Of a stretch of DNA of 64,000 bases, positions 54,086 through 63,481 are shown piece after piece. Each line of letters begins with the position of its first letter. Position 1 is the stretch's first letter. Position numbers and translations under genes: made by a program. The notes beneath the pieces were generated by a model, which saw nothing but the letters and a program-made list of their open reading frames with translations, searched no databases and was not told where the DNA came from. This DNA is from an uncultured Clostridium sp. (lineage in GTDB: Bacteria > Bacillota > Clostridia > Lachnospirales > Lachnospiraceae), in assembly GCA_947253885.1 (NCBI GenBank), contig CAMYAO010000003.1, positions 62,001-126,000 of the forward strand, given 5' to 3'.

Positions 54086-54984
54086 TACTTTGGAAAAAAC
54101 AAAGAAACCGTCGTTCCCTCCCCGACCTCCGATTCTATCTGCAAATGAATACTGAGCCTTTGCGCAATCTGCTTTGCCAAAAATAATCCGAGCCCGGAAG
54201 ACTTTCGATTCAGCTGACCGTTAAACCCCACATACCCTCTTTCAAACACTCTCGGCAAGTCCTCTTTACTGATTCCGATCCCGCTGTCTGCTATTTTTAG
54301 ACAATTTTCCTCCTTCTGAAAATAGATGGAAACAGCTCCGCTTTCCGTATATTTGATTGCGTTAGATAAAAACTGTTCTAATAAAATCGTCAGCCATTGT
54401 CCATCGGAAACCACCTCATCAGAAATCGTCTCATAGTCCGGCTTCAAACGCTGATGGATAAAAAACAGAGAATATTTTTTTATGAGAGGTCGGATTACAT
54501 CATCCAGTCGAATAGATGAAATATACAAATCCTTTCCGGTCTCCAACAATTTTAAGTAACTCATGGACATATTCGAATACATATCAATCTGATGCAATTC
54601 CTTTCGAATCGCAACCAGACGTCTGGCTTCTTCTTCGGAAGAAGTCGTTTCCTCTGCAATCATCTTCAAGGCACTGATCGGAGTCTTCATCTGATGAATC
54701 CATGTCAGAAAATAAGACTGGAGCTCTTCTTTTTCCCGTTTGATACAAATCGCCATTTGTACCTTTTCTTCTTCCAATTGTGCAACTCTCTTTTTTGTCC
54801 TCTCCTCTTGTCTGACACTGTATAAGAGGATTCCGCACAAAAAGATTACAAAGACCAGACTGACCTGCACACCCAGCCAATAAAAGGCAAGTGGCAGATC
54901 CGTTACCAAAAATACAATCAGCATAATCCCAAAAATCATACCGGAAGTTACCAAAACAATTCCAATTTTTCTCAGATATTTCAT
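54085..54984 (-). CDS. BceS-like sensor kinase
   Basis: 299 residues from ATG 54984, overlapping the regulator stop as ATGA; a longer upstream frame is only read-through of that gene. Two membrane helices (about 8-28 and 34-54) have almost no external loop, as in intramembrane-sensing BceS kinases. The HisKA motif is WIHQMKTPISALKMI, and the ATPase has LEQFLSNAIKYTES, DSGIGI and GLGLFLAKQIA. It senses through the Bce transporter. Confidence 0.9.
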   Translation of the reverse strand: MKYLRKIGIVLVTSGMIFGIMLIVFLVTDLPLAFYWLGVQVSLVFVIFLCGILLYSVRQEERTKKRVAQLEEEKVQMAICIKREKEELQSYFLTWIHQMKTPISALKMIAEETTSSEEEARRLVAIRKELHQIDMYSNMSMSYLKLLETGKDLYISSIRLDDVIRPLIKKYSLFFIHQRLKPDYETISDEVVSDGQWLTILLEQFLSNAIKYTESGAVSIYFQKEENCLKIADSGIGISKEDLPRVFERGYVGFNGQLNRKSSGLGLFLAKQIAQRLSIHLQIESEVGEGTTVSLFFPK

Positions 54985-55667
54985 AATTTTTCCGGCTCCG
55001 CCAAACAGTAGCCCACTCCTTTTTTTGTTACAATGCAATTCTGCAATCCGATTCCGGACATCTTCTTTCGCAACCTGGTCATATTGACTGCCAATGTATT
55101 ATCGTCTATAAAATCATCTCCATTCCAGCATTGCTCCATAATCGCTTCTCTGCTGACATACTTTCCCTGTCCCCGAAACAAAACCTCGAGTATCGTTCGT
55201 TCGGTTTTCGTCAACTCCGTTTTTGATTCCCCGTATTTCAGGTGGGAGCCTGCCAAATCCAAAGTAAGTGACGCAAATGAGATAGAAGTTGCCTCGGAAA
55301 CAAACTCATAGCTTCGTCTCAGCAATGCCCCTATCTTTGCCACCGTAACCGTCAAATCAATCGGCTTTACAATATAGTCATCGCCTCCAAACTGCATTGC
55401 CATCACAATGTCCATATTCTCCGATCTGGAAGAAATAAACAGAATCGGAACTGTAGAAATCTTTCGAATCTCCTGACACCAATGGTATCCGTTAAAATGA
55501 GGCAACACAATATCCAGTAATACCAGCTGTGGCTGTTCTTTCTGAAACTGCTCCAAAATATGATAAAAGTCTGTTACCATGACCGGCTGATAATTCCAGC
55601 CGGACAACTCTCTTGCCAACCCGTTTGCAATAACGGCATCATCTTCTATAATCATAATTTTTTTCAT
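54981..55667 (-). CDS. BceR-like response regulator
   Basis: 228 residues of the OmpR family. The receiver phosphoacceptor is in LVLLDIVLPHFNG, Lys is in DYIVKPIDLTVTV, and the C-terminal DNA-binding domain has TKTERTILEVLFRGQG and NTLAVNMTRLRKKM. It begins 10 bases after the MoxR-ATPase stop, so it is probably transcribed with that gene. Confidence 0.92.
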   Translation of the reverse strand: MKKIMIIEDDAVIANGLARELSGWNYQPVMVTDFYHILEQFQKEQPQLVLLDIVLPHFNGYHWCQEIRKISTVPILFISSRSENMDIVMAMQFGGDDYIVKPIDLTVTVAKIGALLRRSYEFVSEATSISFASLTLDLAGSHLKYGESKTELTKTERTILEVLFRGQGKYVSREAIMEQCWNGDDFIDDNTLAVNMTRLRKKMSGIGLQNCIVTKKGVGYCLAEPEKL

Positions 55668-55677
55668 GATACACTTC

Positions 55678-57147
55678 CTACAGGCTTAACAGGCGATTGC
55701 GTAATTCTGTCTTTCGATCCTGCAGCAGCAACAGACGATTATATTTATAGTATGCCTCATTTCCACAGTCACTTACATACTTCAGACTGTAGTATCCGTT
55801 TGCCAGCTCCGATAAAAAGATGACCATCTCCTGATTTTCTCCAAAAGTCCCTGCCAGATAAGAAAAACTGTTGCTTAGATGCTCTCCCGCCTTCGTAATA
55901 CGCAGCTGTCTGCCTTCTTCCAGATTTTGGAACCAGCTCTGTACAGTTGTAAAAGCATCCTCCTTTAACGAAACCTCCCGATACAGTTCCTCTAACAAAG
56001 AAAGCACCTTTTTTCTGTGATAGATCTGATCCGCACCGAACAAGTTTGCTTTTTGATTCTGTTTCAGTTCTTCTTTTATACGGTGCATCTCTGCAGTTAT
56101 CTCTGATGAAATCTCTGTTTTATCTTTCCATTTGCACAAAATAGAAAATAACTCCGTCATATTCTCCAAATCCATCGCATACGCCTTAAACTCGGAGTTC
56201 AAGCTGTCGATCAGTAGACTTAACAGACTCAGCCGTTCGTCAAACGGAGCATTTTTGAGTTCTTCGTTTTCCTTTGCTGTGCCTTCCAAAATCTCCGGAA
56301 TCTGATAAATCTTGCGATACTTGCGATATAGCTCATAATAAATCGCAAAATCTTCTGCAATTTCCGGATCCTGAATATATTGAACCGCCAGATTAAAGTC
56401 GATCGGAAGCTGCAGCTTTTCGTATGCAAACAAAATCTGTGATAAATCCTCCCAACCTCTGGCAGTCACAAAATAAGTCTCCTCGATTTCCGCACGGATC
56501 GAATAGAAATGTTCTTTTTTAATCTCCAGATAAGCCATAATAGAACCATGAATACCCTTTTTATAGGCATATGCTTTCCATGTATCATATTCCGCTTCCA
56601 CGGTGATCTTTTTTAAACGATCCAGTGTTACCAGATCAAAATCCCGCACTGATTTGTTGTACTTCGGCGGATTTCCTGCACAGACAATCAAAAAACCATC
56701 CGGTACCCGATGTGCTCCGAATGTTTTATACTGCAAAAATTGAAGCATCGTCGGAGCCAGTGTTTCTGATACACAGTTGATTTCGTCTAAAAACAGTATC
56801 CCTTCTTTAATTCCGGAAAGTTCAATCTGTTCATATACAGATGCTATAATCTCACTCATTGTATATTCGGTAACTGAACAGGTCTCTTCCCCGAACTGCT
56901 TTTGAGAGATAAATGGCAGACCGATCGCACTTTGTCTGGTATGGTGCGTCATCGTATATGCCACCAGGTTGATATTACACTCTCTTGCTACCTGCTCCAT
57001 AATAGCAGTTTTTCCGATACCCGGAGGTCCCATCAGCAAAATCGGGCGTTGACGTTCTCTCGGAATCATATAGTTTCCAACCTCATCTTTAGTCAGATAA
57101 GCAGAAACCGTTCTCTTTATCGTTTCCTTTGCTTCTTGTATGTTCAT
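55678..57147 (-). CDS. MoxR-type AAA+ ATPase
   Basis: 489 residues from ATG 57147, after AAAGGAGACAAG; a frame 129 bases longer runs through the VWA gene and is rejected. The AAA+ core is at residues 20-260: GPPGIGKTAI (Walker A), FLDEINCV (Walker B), AGNPPKYN (sensor 1). A long C-terminal helical extension, more than half the protein, is not typical of small MoxR proteins. MoxR ATPases act with VWA proteins, which is the next gene upstream, as chaperone-like machines. Function here is unknown. Confidence 0.87.
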   Translation of the reverse strand: MNIQEAKETIKRTVSAYLTKDEVGNYMIPRERQRPILLMGPPGIGKTAIMEQVARECNINLVAYTMTHHTRQSAIGLPFISQKQFGEETCSVTEYTMSEIIASVYEQIELSGIKEGILFLDEINCVSETLAPTMLQFLQYKTFGAHRVPDGFLIVCAGNPPKYNKSVRDFDLVTLDRLKKITVEAEYDTWKAYAYKKGIHGSIMAYLEIKKEHFYSIRAEIEETYFVTARGWEDLSQILFAYEKLQLPIDFNLAVQYIQDPEIAEDFAIYYELYRKYRKIYQIPEILEGTAKENEELKNAPFDERLSLLSLLIDSLNSEFKAYAMDLENMTELFSILCKWKDKTEISSEITAEMHRIKEELKQNQKANLFGADQIYHRKKVLSLLEELYREVSLKEDAFTTVQSWFQNLEEGRQLRITKAGEHLSNSFSYLAGTFGENQEMVIFLSELANGYYSLKYVSDCGNEAYYKYNRLLLLQDRKTELRNRLLSL

Positions 57148-57151
57148 TATT

Positions 57152-58537
57152 CTACTTGTCTCCTTTAAAATATAGTCGAATTGCCCAATCCGGAACCTGA
57201 TCCTCTTCGAAGATTTCTTCTTCCCAGAATACAAATGCCGTTTCGTATCCGGTCGGTATTTTCGGGTAAATCCCAAATCCGTCCGTAAAATAAAGCAATC
57301 CTTTTAATTGTTGCAATCTTCCCTGTTTTTGCAACTCTCTTACATAGCGAAATACCGGTCTGAAATCAGTTCCGTATCCTCCGCTGACCGTAAAAGCGTC
57401 TGCATATTTTTTCAGATCCGATACATCGGTCAGCAACCGATCACTTTGAATCTGATTGTCACATTCTATCAGATGAATCTGTACCTTTCGAAAAAAACTT
57501 TCCTGTCTCCCCAAAATTGCAGCAGTCTGATTTAAAAACTCCTGAACCAGAGTTGCCTGACAGGAGGCCGAAGTATCAATTGCAATTACAAACTCTTCTA
57601 TCTTCTTTTCTTCCCGAAATTCATTTTCCTCAATAATCGGCATATTTCCATAGGTTTCCATGCCATAATTATAAAATCCGTAATCAAAAGAATCCAGATC
57701 AATATGTGCCTCTTCCCGAAGGATCGAAAATTTCTGTAAATACTCCTGAAAAGGCGGTTTTCTTTTTAACTCGACAGAAAGTGTTTTCTTCAGACTTCCC
57801 GTATCTTCCGTCTTTTCCTTTGCCATCATTGCCATTTCAGATTCTACACGCTTTGCATGCTTCTTCCATTCCTCTTCTTTCGGATGTACCTGTGTCGCAA
57901 TGCGACTTTCGGACGGCATTTCTGAATCAGATGCTTTTGGAGGCTCCTCCTGTCTGTCCGAACTTTCCGGCTCAGGATTCGGATGTTCCTGTTCCTTGTT
58001 CATTCGTTTCCAAAAACTGTGATCATCCACCGTAAAATCTCTTAGAAGGTGTCTCTCCTCCTCTGCACTTATCTTACATTCCATCAGATAATGATATACC
58101 TTTTGCGCCGTGATCGTTCCGATTGATTCTTTTAATTTCTGATACCACTCCTGTCGTACATCCGATTGTGTTCGTTCCAGAGCGGAAACATTCATGGAAT
58201 CTATAATCGACTCCACTGCAATCTCACAAGACAGATCCCACAGAATCTCATCTTTATCCTCCTTCGATATAAACATATGCCGAAATAGACAGTGCAGCAA
58301 CATATGCATATATGCCCGGTTGATCCTGTAAGGATGATTTAAAAACAGATCTCTTACATGGTATGGATTGTAACGGATCGACTCCGCATCTGTCCCCACA
58401 CCGGTTGTACTCAGATCCATCACCAACTCTAAAGAATTTAATGCGGCTCCCATAAACGGCATAGACAGATAAAGCTCCGTTCTTGCCATTTCCAATATCT
58501 GTTTTCCTATCTGTTCTAAACTTTCATTTGCTTTCAT
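57152..58537 (-). CDS. VWA/metallopeptidase-like partner of the MoxR ATPase
   Basis: 461 residues from ATG 58537; an upstream frame overlaps the LRR gene end. The N-terminal half resembles DUF2201 putative metallopeptidases, with MLLHCLFRH (HxxxxxxxH-type ligands) and ILWDLSCEIAVES. A charged Pro/Glu/Ser-rich linker (about 200-250) follows. The C-terminal half is a VWA fold: DTSAS (MIDAS), GGYGTDFRPVF and LLYFTDGFG. Adjacent to a MoxR ATPase, as in other VWA-MoxR pairs. Gap of four bases to the ATPase. Confidence 0.83.
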   Translation of the reverse strand: MKANESLEQIGKQILEMARTELYLSMPFMGAALNSLELVMDLSTTGVGTDAESIRYNPYHVRDLFLNHPYRINRAYMHMLLHCLFRHMFISKEDKDEILWDLSCEIAVESIIDSMNVSALERTQSDVRQEWYQKLKESIGTITAQKVYHYLMECKISAEEERHLLRDFTVDDHSFWKRMNKEQEHPNPEPESSDRQEEPPKASDSEMPSESRIATQVHPKEEEWKKHAKRVESEMAMMAKEKTEDTGSLKKTLSVELKRKPPFQEYLQKFSILREEAHIDLDSFDYGFYNYGMETYGNMPIIEENEFREEKKIEEFVIAIDTSASCQATLVQEFLNQTAAILGRQESFFRKVQIHLIECDNQIQSDRLLTDVSDLKKYADAFTVSGGYGTDFRPVFRYVRELQKQGRLQQLKGLLYFTDGFGIYPKIPTGYETAFVFWEEEIFEEDQVPDWAIRLYFKGDK

Positions 58538-58544
58538 ACGCTTC

Positions 58545-59423
58545 CTAAAGAGAAAAGGTTTTCGGTTTTGCCGTCTTATCACGCTGCTTTGCCATCAAAA
58601 GTGCACAAATCTGTGACTCTCTCAAACTGCTTGCCGTCTTCAGTGCTTCCTGAATCGCCTCTTCTGTAATATAATTCTGATTTAATAAGTAACGGATTCC
58701 GTCCATATTACGCTCCGAAATCACACTGTTTAATACCTCTGAAATATTTTTTCTTAAAAATGCATCATAGCGTTCCTTTGCCGCCTCTCCCAAATGATAC
58801 GGGTATTTCAGACGGTTAATTGCAATCATAGATGCCGTACGAAGTGTTTCCGTCGCTGTTTTTTCAAACAGACGATCGTACTCCAAATACTGTATCCCGT
58901 CCTTTCGAACACATTCCCGATATACATATCCATTGCCCTCAATCTTATGATGGATTGCTCTGGCTCTGGTATCCTCCACAAAATCATAGTTGTAATCCGG
59001 AAAAGTCACACGGGCAATCCCATCCGCAAATTGCAACTCAAACGTCAGCTCTCGGTCATTATCTGCCAGAATCTCTTTTACCAGTGCCATATGATTACGA
59101 TTGCACCGAATCCGTATTTCCTCCAGAGCCGGACACTGTTTTAACACGCCATCGTAATAGTCTTCTACTGCATCATACAGGTGAATCTGCCTTAACTCTT
59201 TACAATCAAAAAATGCAAAGGATTTCAGAACGGAAACAGTACTCGGAAGATAGACAGTTTCCAGATCCGGACGACGTTCAAAAGCTCTCGCTCCGATAGA
59301 ACACACCCGGTATCCGTCTATCAGTTCCGGAATCATCAGGTGCTTGATACTGCCCTCATATCCCAAAATCTCCGCTCCGATTGCTCCGCTTTTATCTATT
59401 ATTGTCTCATATAAAAATGACAC
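58545..59423 (-). CDS. BspA-type leucine-rich repeat protein
   Basis: 292 residues. Residues about 20-110 hold BspA-like LRR_5 repeats (ILGYEGSIKHLMIPELIDG, GARAFERRPDLETVYLP, SFAFFDCKELRQIHL). The C-terminal half is helical with a possible ankyrin-like end (RYLLNQNYITEEAIQEAL). No signal peptide or anchor is seen, so it is cytoplasmic. It sits 7 bases upstream of the VWA gene and probably provides binding specificity to the module. Confidence 0.8.
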   Translation of the reverse strand: MSFLYETIIDKSGAIGAEILGYEGSIKHLMIPELIDGYRVCSIGARAFERRPDLETVYLPSTVSVLKSFAFFDCKELRQIHLYDAVEDYYDGVLKQCPALEEIRIRCNRNHMALVKEILADNDRELTFELQFADGIARVTFPDYNYDFVEDTRARAIHHKIEGNGYVYRECVRKDGIQYLEYDRLFEKTATETLRTASMIAINRLKYPYHLGEAAKERYDAFLRKNISEVLNSVISERNMDGIRYLLNQNYITEEAIQEALKTASSLRESQICALLMAKQRDKTAKPKTFSL

Positions 59424-59435
59424 GGTTCCTCCTTA

Positions 59436-60974
59436 CTAAAAGAGAGGGGAAAATAATCTCAGAATTACCTGCCCTGCTCTTAATGGTTTTGATCTGCGAT
59501 TCGAAACACACCTGCATTTCGAAAAAGTCTCCAAAAAATCGTTTTTTATGTTTAAAATTTCCCGGTATCCATATAAATAACAGCTGTTCTCAAAGTGATG
59601 ATAGAAACTTCTGTAGTCTAAATTCATAGTTCCTACCACCGCCGCAACATCATCACAGATGCACATTTTCCCATGACAAAAACCTGGTGTATACTCGTAT
59701 AATTTTACCCCTCCGTCCATCAAAATCGGATAATAGGATCTTGTAATCTTATAGACCAGTTTTTTATCCGGGATTCCCGGAGTGATAATCCTTACGTCCA
59801 CTCCTCTTCTTGCCGCCATCGTCATCGCTCTGGTCATCTCATCTGTAATAATCAGATAAGGTGTCATAAAAAAAGCATATTCCGTTGCACTGTTTAACAT
59901 GCTGATATAGACATCCTCCCCTACATAATCACTATCAAGCGGACTATCTGCAAACGGTACGATAAAGCCCTCGCTTTCGGCATCTTTCCAATGTGTTTCG
60001 AATAATCGCCCCATCTGCAACTGCTCTTTCCCTCTTCGGATTCCGTTCCACATTTCCAGAAAGATTGCTTCCAGACTGACAACGGCATCTCCCTCCAGCT
60101 TGATTCCGGTATCTTTCCAATGTCCGTAAGGATGAGTCCGATTAAAGTATTCATTTGCCAGATTGTAACCGCCGGTAAACCCGATCTGCCCGTCGATCAC
60201 CGTAAGCTTTCGATGATCCCGATTATTCAAAAAAATGTTCAATACCGGTAATACCGGATTAAATACCCTGCATTGGATTCCGAGTGTTTTCATTTCCCGA
60301 ATAAAGTCTTTATTTAAAAAGCTGATACTTCCCACATCATCATAAATCAGCCGTACCGTCACCCCTTCTTTTACTTTATCCGCCAAAATTTCCTTCAGTT
60401 CCAAAAAACTTTCTCGATTCTCGATTGCATGATACTCCATATAAATATAAGACTTCGCTCGCTTCAAGCATCTCTTTTGTTCCTCAAATCCATCAGATGC
60501 CTCTGAAAAATACTGTACAGACGTGTGATGATACACCGGATATTTTGCTACTTTCTTTAGATATTTTGCGATATTTGCCCATGCGGGACTTTTCTTTTGA
60601 AACTGATGCCATACCGCTTCATTTTCCGGAAGTCTGCAAAAAATCTCTCTGTCGATCTCCTGAAAACATTGCCTCATACGAATCGTACCCCCGGACAATC
60701 CCGAAATAACAAACATGACCAATCCGAAAACCGGAAGCATCAAAAGCAAAAAGATCCACGGCATTTTAAATCCCGCATTTTTTCTGGTTCCATTTATTGC
60801 AAATGCGACGATACATGCCACAGCATTCACCATAATCGGAATCCATTTGGCTCTTTGATAAAACTGAAGCAGAACGGACACCCATATTCCGATCTGCAAA
60901 GATATTGCCATAACCGAAAGAAATAACCGTACAATACTGTTTTTTACATGAGTTTTCTTTTCATTGGTCTTCAT
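59436..60974 (-). CDS. cls: Cardiolipin synthase
   Basis: 512 residues. Two N-terminal membrane helices (about 15-70) precede two phospholipase-D-type HKD motifs: HRKLTVIDGQIGFTGG and HGKMCICDDVAAVVGTMNLD. It joins two phosphatidylglycerols into cardiolipin. AGGGGGAGAT lies before the ATG. It is the first gene of the run continuing with the LRR/VWA/MoxR genes, 12 bases apart from the first. Confidence 0.92.
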   Translation of the reverse strand: MKTNEKKTHVKNSIVRLFLSVMAISLQIGIWVSVLLQFYQRAKWIPIMVNAVACIVAFAINGTRKNAGFKMPWIFLLLMLPVFGLVMFVISGLSGGTIRMRQCFQEIDREIFCRLPENEAVWHQFQKKSPAWANIAKYLKKVAKYPVYHHTSVQYFSEASDGFEEQKRCLKRAKSYIYMEYHAIENRESFLELKEILADKVKEGVTVRLIYDDVGSISFLNKDFIREMKTLGIQCRVFNPVLPVLNIFLNNRDHRKLTVIDGQIGFTGGYNLANEYFNRTHPYGHWKDTGIKLEGDAVVSLEAIFLEMWNGIRRGKEQLQMGRLFETHWKDAESEGFIVPFADSPLDSDYVGEDVYISMLNSATEYAFFMTPYLIITDEMTRAMTMAARRGVDVRIITPGIPDKKLVYKITRSYYPILMDGGVKLYEYTPGFCHGKMCICDDVAAVVGTMNLDYRSFYHHFENSCYLYGYREILNIKNDFLETFSKCRCVSNRRSKPLRAGQVILRLFSPLF

Positions 60975-61001
60975 CGCATCTCCCCCAATCTAAATTAGTA
61001 T

Positions 61002-61010
61002 ATTATAACA
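61002..61010 (-). promoter_or_regulatory. cls extended -10 element
   Basis: On the minus strand TG-T-TATAAT, 27 bases upstream of the cls ATG. The -35 region is poor, which extended -10 promoters tolerate. It is divergent from the thiamine promoter. Confidence 0.45.
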
Positions 61011-61028
61011 AAAATATCACTTTCTTTC

Positions 61029-61057
61029 TTGACTTTTGTAACAGTAGCACATAGGAT
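61029..61057 (+). promoter_or_regulatory. Thiamine operon promoter
   Basis: TTGACT (61029-61034), 17 bases, TAGGAT (61052-61057), directly before the TPP riboswitch. Confidence 0.65.
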
Positions 61058-61070
61058 AAAATTATACATT

Positions 61071-61158
61071 TATCACGGGAGTCCATGCTATGGGCTGAGA
61101 GGAAACTGCAGTTTCGACCGCACCTGATTTGGATCATGCCAACGTAGGTATCTATCAT
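61071..61158 (+). promoter_or_regulatory. TPP riboswitch (THI element)
   Basis: Conserved blocks are present in order: GGGAGTCC, GGCTGAGAGGA, ACCGCACCTGATTTGGATCA, TGCCAACGTAGG. It binds thiamine pyrophosphate and turns the downstream thi genes off when thiamine is plentiful. Confidence 0.95.
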
Positions 61159-61172
61159 ACTATGACATACAG

Positions 61173-61200
61173 CGGACATCCAATGATGTCCGTTTTTTTT
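61173..61200 (+). terminator. Riboswitch expression-platform terminator
   Basis: CGGACATC-CAAT-GATGTCCG followed by eight T, 14 bases past the aptamer. It is the OFF structure for transcription attenuation of thiMED-cytX. Confidence 0.92.
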
Positions 61201-61225
61201 ATTGAAATTATGAAAGGATATATTT

Positions 61226-62047
61226 ATGTTAAAAAACTGTTTTCAGCATGTAAAGGCTGCTACTCCACTAGTTCATAATATCACAAATTATGTAACTGTT
61301 AACGATGTTGCCAATATTATTCTTGCTTGCGGTGGAAGTCCCATCATGGCGGACGAGCCCAAAGAAGCAGAAGCAATCACTTCTATCTGTGGCGGACTCA
61401 ATATCAATATCGGCACCCTGAACTCCCGTACGATTGAAGCTATGTTTCTTGCCGGGAAAAAAGCGGCCGCACTTTCCCATCCGATCTTACTGGATCCGGT
61501 AGGTGCAGGTGCAAGCTCTCTGCGTACCGATACCGCCGTTTCTCTGATTGAAACAATCCCGTTTACAGTTATCAGAGGAAATATTTCAGAGATTAAAACA
61601 CTGGCACTCGGCAACACCAATACCAGGGGAGTAGATGCCGATGCCCCGGATATTGTTACCAAAGACAACCTGAAGCAGACTGTTTCCATGGTAAAAACAT
61701 TAGCCGGCAGACTTCACTGTGTCATTGCAGTGACCGGAGCTATCGATCTGGTAGCCGATACCGACCGCTGTTATGTAATTTATAACGGTGTCCCCGAAAT
61801 GAGTCGTATCACGGGAACAGGATGCCAATTATCCGGAATGATGAGCGCATATATTACCGCTAATCCGAATCAACCGCTCGAAGCCGCCGCCACTGCCACA
61901 ATTGCAATGGGTATCGCCGGCGAAATCGGTCTGGAACATTTACAGAGTTTTGAAGGAAATTCTACTTATCGCAATCGTATTATCGACGCAATCTGCAACT
62001 TAACAGAAGAAGAATTAGAAAAGAGGGCAAATTATGAAATTTTCTAA
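61226..62047 (+). CDS. thiM: Hydroxyethylthiazole kinase
   Basis: 273 residues of the ribokinase-like family. PLVHNITNYVTVNDVANIIL is the substrate side, and the catalytic GTGCQLSGMM is present. It phosphorylates hydroxyethylthiazole in thiamine salvage. First gene after the TPP riboswitch; AAAGGATATATTT precedes the ATG. It overlaps thiE by 14 bases. Confidence 0.95.
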   Translation: MLKNCFQHVKAATPLVHNITNYVTVNDVANIILACGGSPIMADEPKEAEAITSICGGLNINIGTLNSRTIEAMFLAGKKAAALSHPILLDPVGAGASSLRTDTAVSLIETIPFTVIRGNISEIKTLALGNTNTRGVDADAPDIVTKDNLKQTVSMVKTLAGRLHCVIAVTGAIDLVADTDRCYVIYNGVPEMSRITGTGCQLSGMMSAYITANPNQPLEAAATATIAMGIAGEIGLEHLQSFEGNSTYRNRIIDAICNLTEEELEKRANYEIF

Positions 62048-62684
62048 AGAACAGATCCGACAATCCATGCTGGTCTATGCCGTTACCGACCGTCATTGGC
62101 TAAAACCGCAGGAACACTTACAAGACAAGGTTGCACTTGCCTTACAGGGCGGTGCCACCTTTGTACAAATTCGGGAAAAAGATCTGGAGGAAGCCGCTTT
62201 TTCCGATGAAGCGATGCAACTACAAAAACTCTGTGCCGCTTATCAGGTTCCCTTTGTGATCAACGATAATGTCCAACTCGCCATTCAGCTTAATTGTGAC
62301 GGTGTCCATGTCGGACAATCCGATATGGAGGCATCCGATGTCCGTGCTCTAATCGGACCGGACAAGATTCTCGGGGTGTCGGCAAATTCTGTTGCAACTG
62401 CAAAAAAAGCGGAAGCTGCAGGTGCGGACTACATAGGAGTCGGTGCTGTTTTCCCAACCGATTCCAAAGAAGATGCCGAAGCCATTTCCCATGAAACACT
62501 GAAAGAAATCTGCCGAGCTGTTCATATCCCGGTCGTAGCGATCGGAGGAATCACTGCGACTAACCTTACAGAGCTAAAGGACTCCGGCATTGACGGAATT
62601 GCCGTTATCAGTGCGATTTTTGCACAAGATGATATTTTATCCGCCACCAGAAATTTAGTACAAAAAATGGAGGATTTGCTATGA
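62034..62684 (+). CDS. thiE: Thiamine-phosphate synthase
   Basis: 216 residues of the TIM-barrel thiamine-phosphate synthase family: VQIREKDLEE, INDNVQLAIQLNCDGVHVGQSD and GVGAVFPTDSKED. It joins hydroxymethylpyrimidine diphosphate and thiazole phosphate. It overlaps thiM and, by four bases (ATGA), thiD. Confidence 0.95.
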   Translation: MKFSKEQIRQSMLVYAVTDRHWLKPQEHLQDKVALALQGGATFVQIREKDLEEAAFSDEAMQLQKLCAAYQVPFVINDNVQLAIQLNCDGVHVGQSDMEASDVRALIGPDKILGVSANSVATAKKAEAAGADYIGVGAVFPTDSKEDAEAISHETLKEICRAVHIPVVAIGGITATNLTELKDSGIDGIAVISAIFAQDDILSATRNLVQKMEDLL

Positions 62685-63466
62685 AAACAGCTTTGACTAT
62701 TGCCGGCAGTGATTGCAGCGGCGGTGCCGGAATTCAAGCCGATTTAAAAACAATGCTTGCACACCACGTATACGGTATGAGTGCCATCACTGCCTTAACC
62801 GCCCAAAACACCACCGGTGTTTTCGGTATTTCCGAAGTGACACCGGAGTTTTTGGCAGCCCAGCTGGATGCCATCTTTACTGATATCACACCGGATGCCG
62901 TAAAAATCGGTATGGTATCCTCTGCTGATTTGATTCAGGTCATATCGGATAAATTAAAACAGTATCAGGCAAAACACATTGTCGTTGATCCGGTCATGGT
63001 TGCCACCTCCGGTGCGGATCTGATGGAACATTCCGCCCTCCACAGCCTTAAAACAAGCCTGCTTCCGCTTGCCGAAATCATCACTCCTAACATTCCGGAA
63101 ACAGAATGTCTGACCGGTATCCACATTTCTGATGCAAATGATATGGAAGCAGCCGCAAAGCAGCTCGGAGATACTTATCATGTCGCCGTTCTATGCAAGG
63201 GCGGTCACTGCATCAATGATGCCAATGACCTGCTCTACCATAATGGGAACTGTACCTGGTTCTATGGAAAAAGGATTCACAATCCGAATACACACGGAAC
63301 CGGATGTACCTTAAGTTCCGCCATTGCCTCTAATCTGGCAAACGGTTGTACAATGGAGGACGCTATTTCCAAATCCAAGCATTATATTTCCGGTGCACTC
63401 ACTGCCGGACTAAATCTTGGAAAAGGCTCCGGTCCTATGGATCACAGCTTTTCCATACGAGTATAA
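62681..63466 (+). CDS. thiD: Hydroxymethylpyrimidine (phosphate) kinase
   Basis: 261 residues. TIAGSDCSGGAGIQADLKTM is the diagnostic N terminus, and NTHGTGCTLSSAIAS carries the catalytic Cys region of ThiD. It makes HMP diphosphate. With ThiM and ThiE it makes a complete salvage path. Confidence 0.95.
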   Translation: MKTALTIAGSDCSGGAGIQADLKTMLAHHVYGMSAITALTAQNTTGVFGISEVTPEFLAAQLDAIFTDITPDAVKIGMVSSADLIQVISDKLKQYQAKHIVVDPVMVATSGADLMEHSALHSLKTSLLPLAEIITPNIPETECLTGIHISDANDMEAAAKQLGDTYHVAVLCKGGHCINDANDLLYHNGNCTWFYGKRIHNPNTHGTGCTLSSAIASNLANGCTMEDAISKSKHYISGALTAGLNLGKGSGPMDHSFSIRV

Positions 63467-63481
63467 GAAAGGTATTGATTT

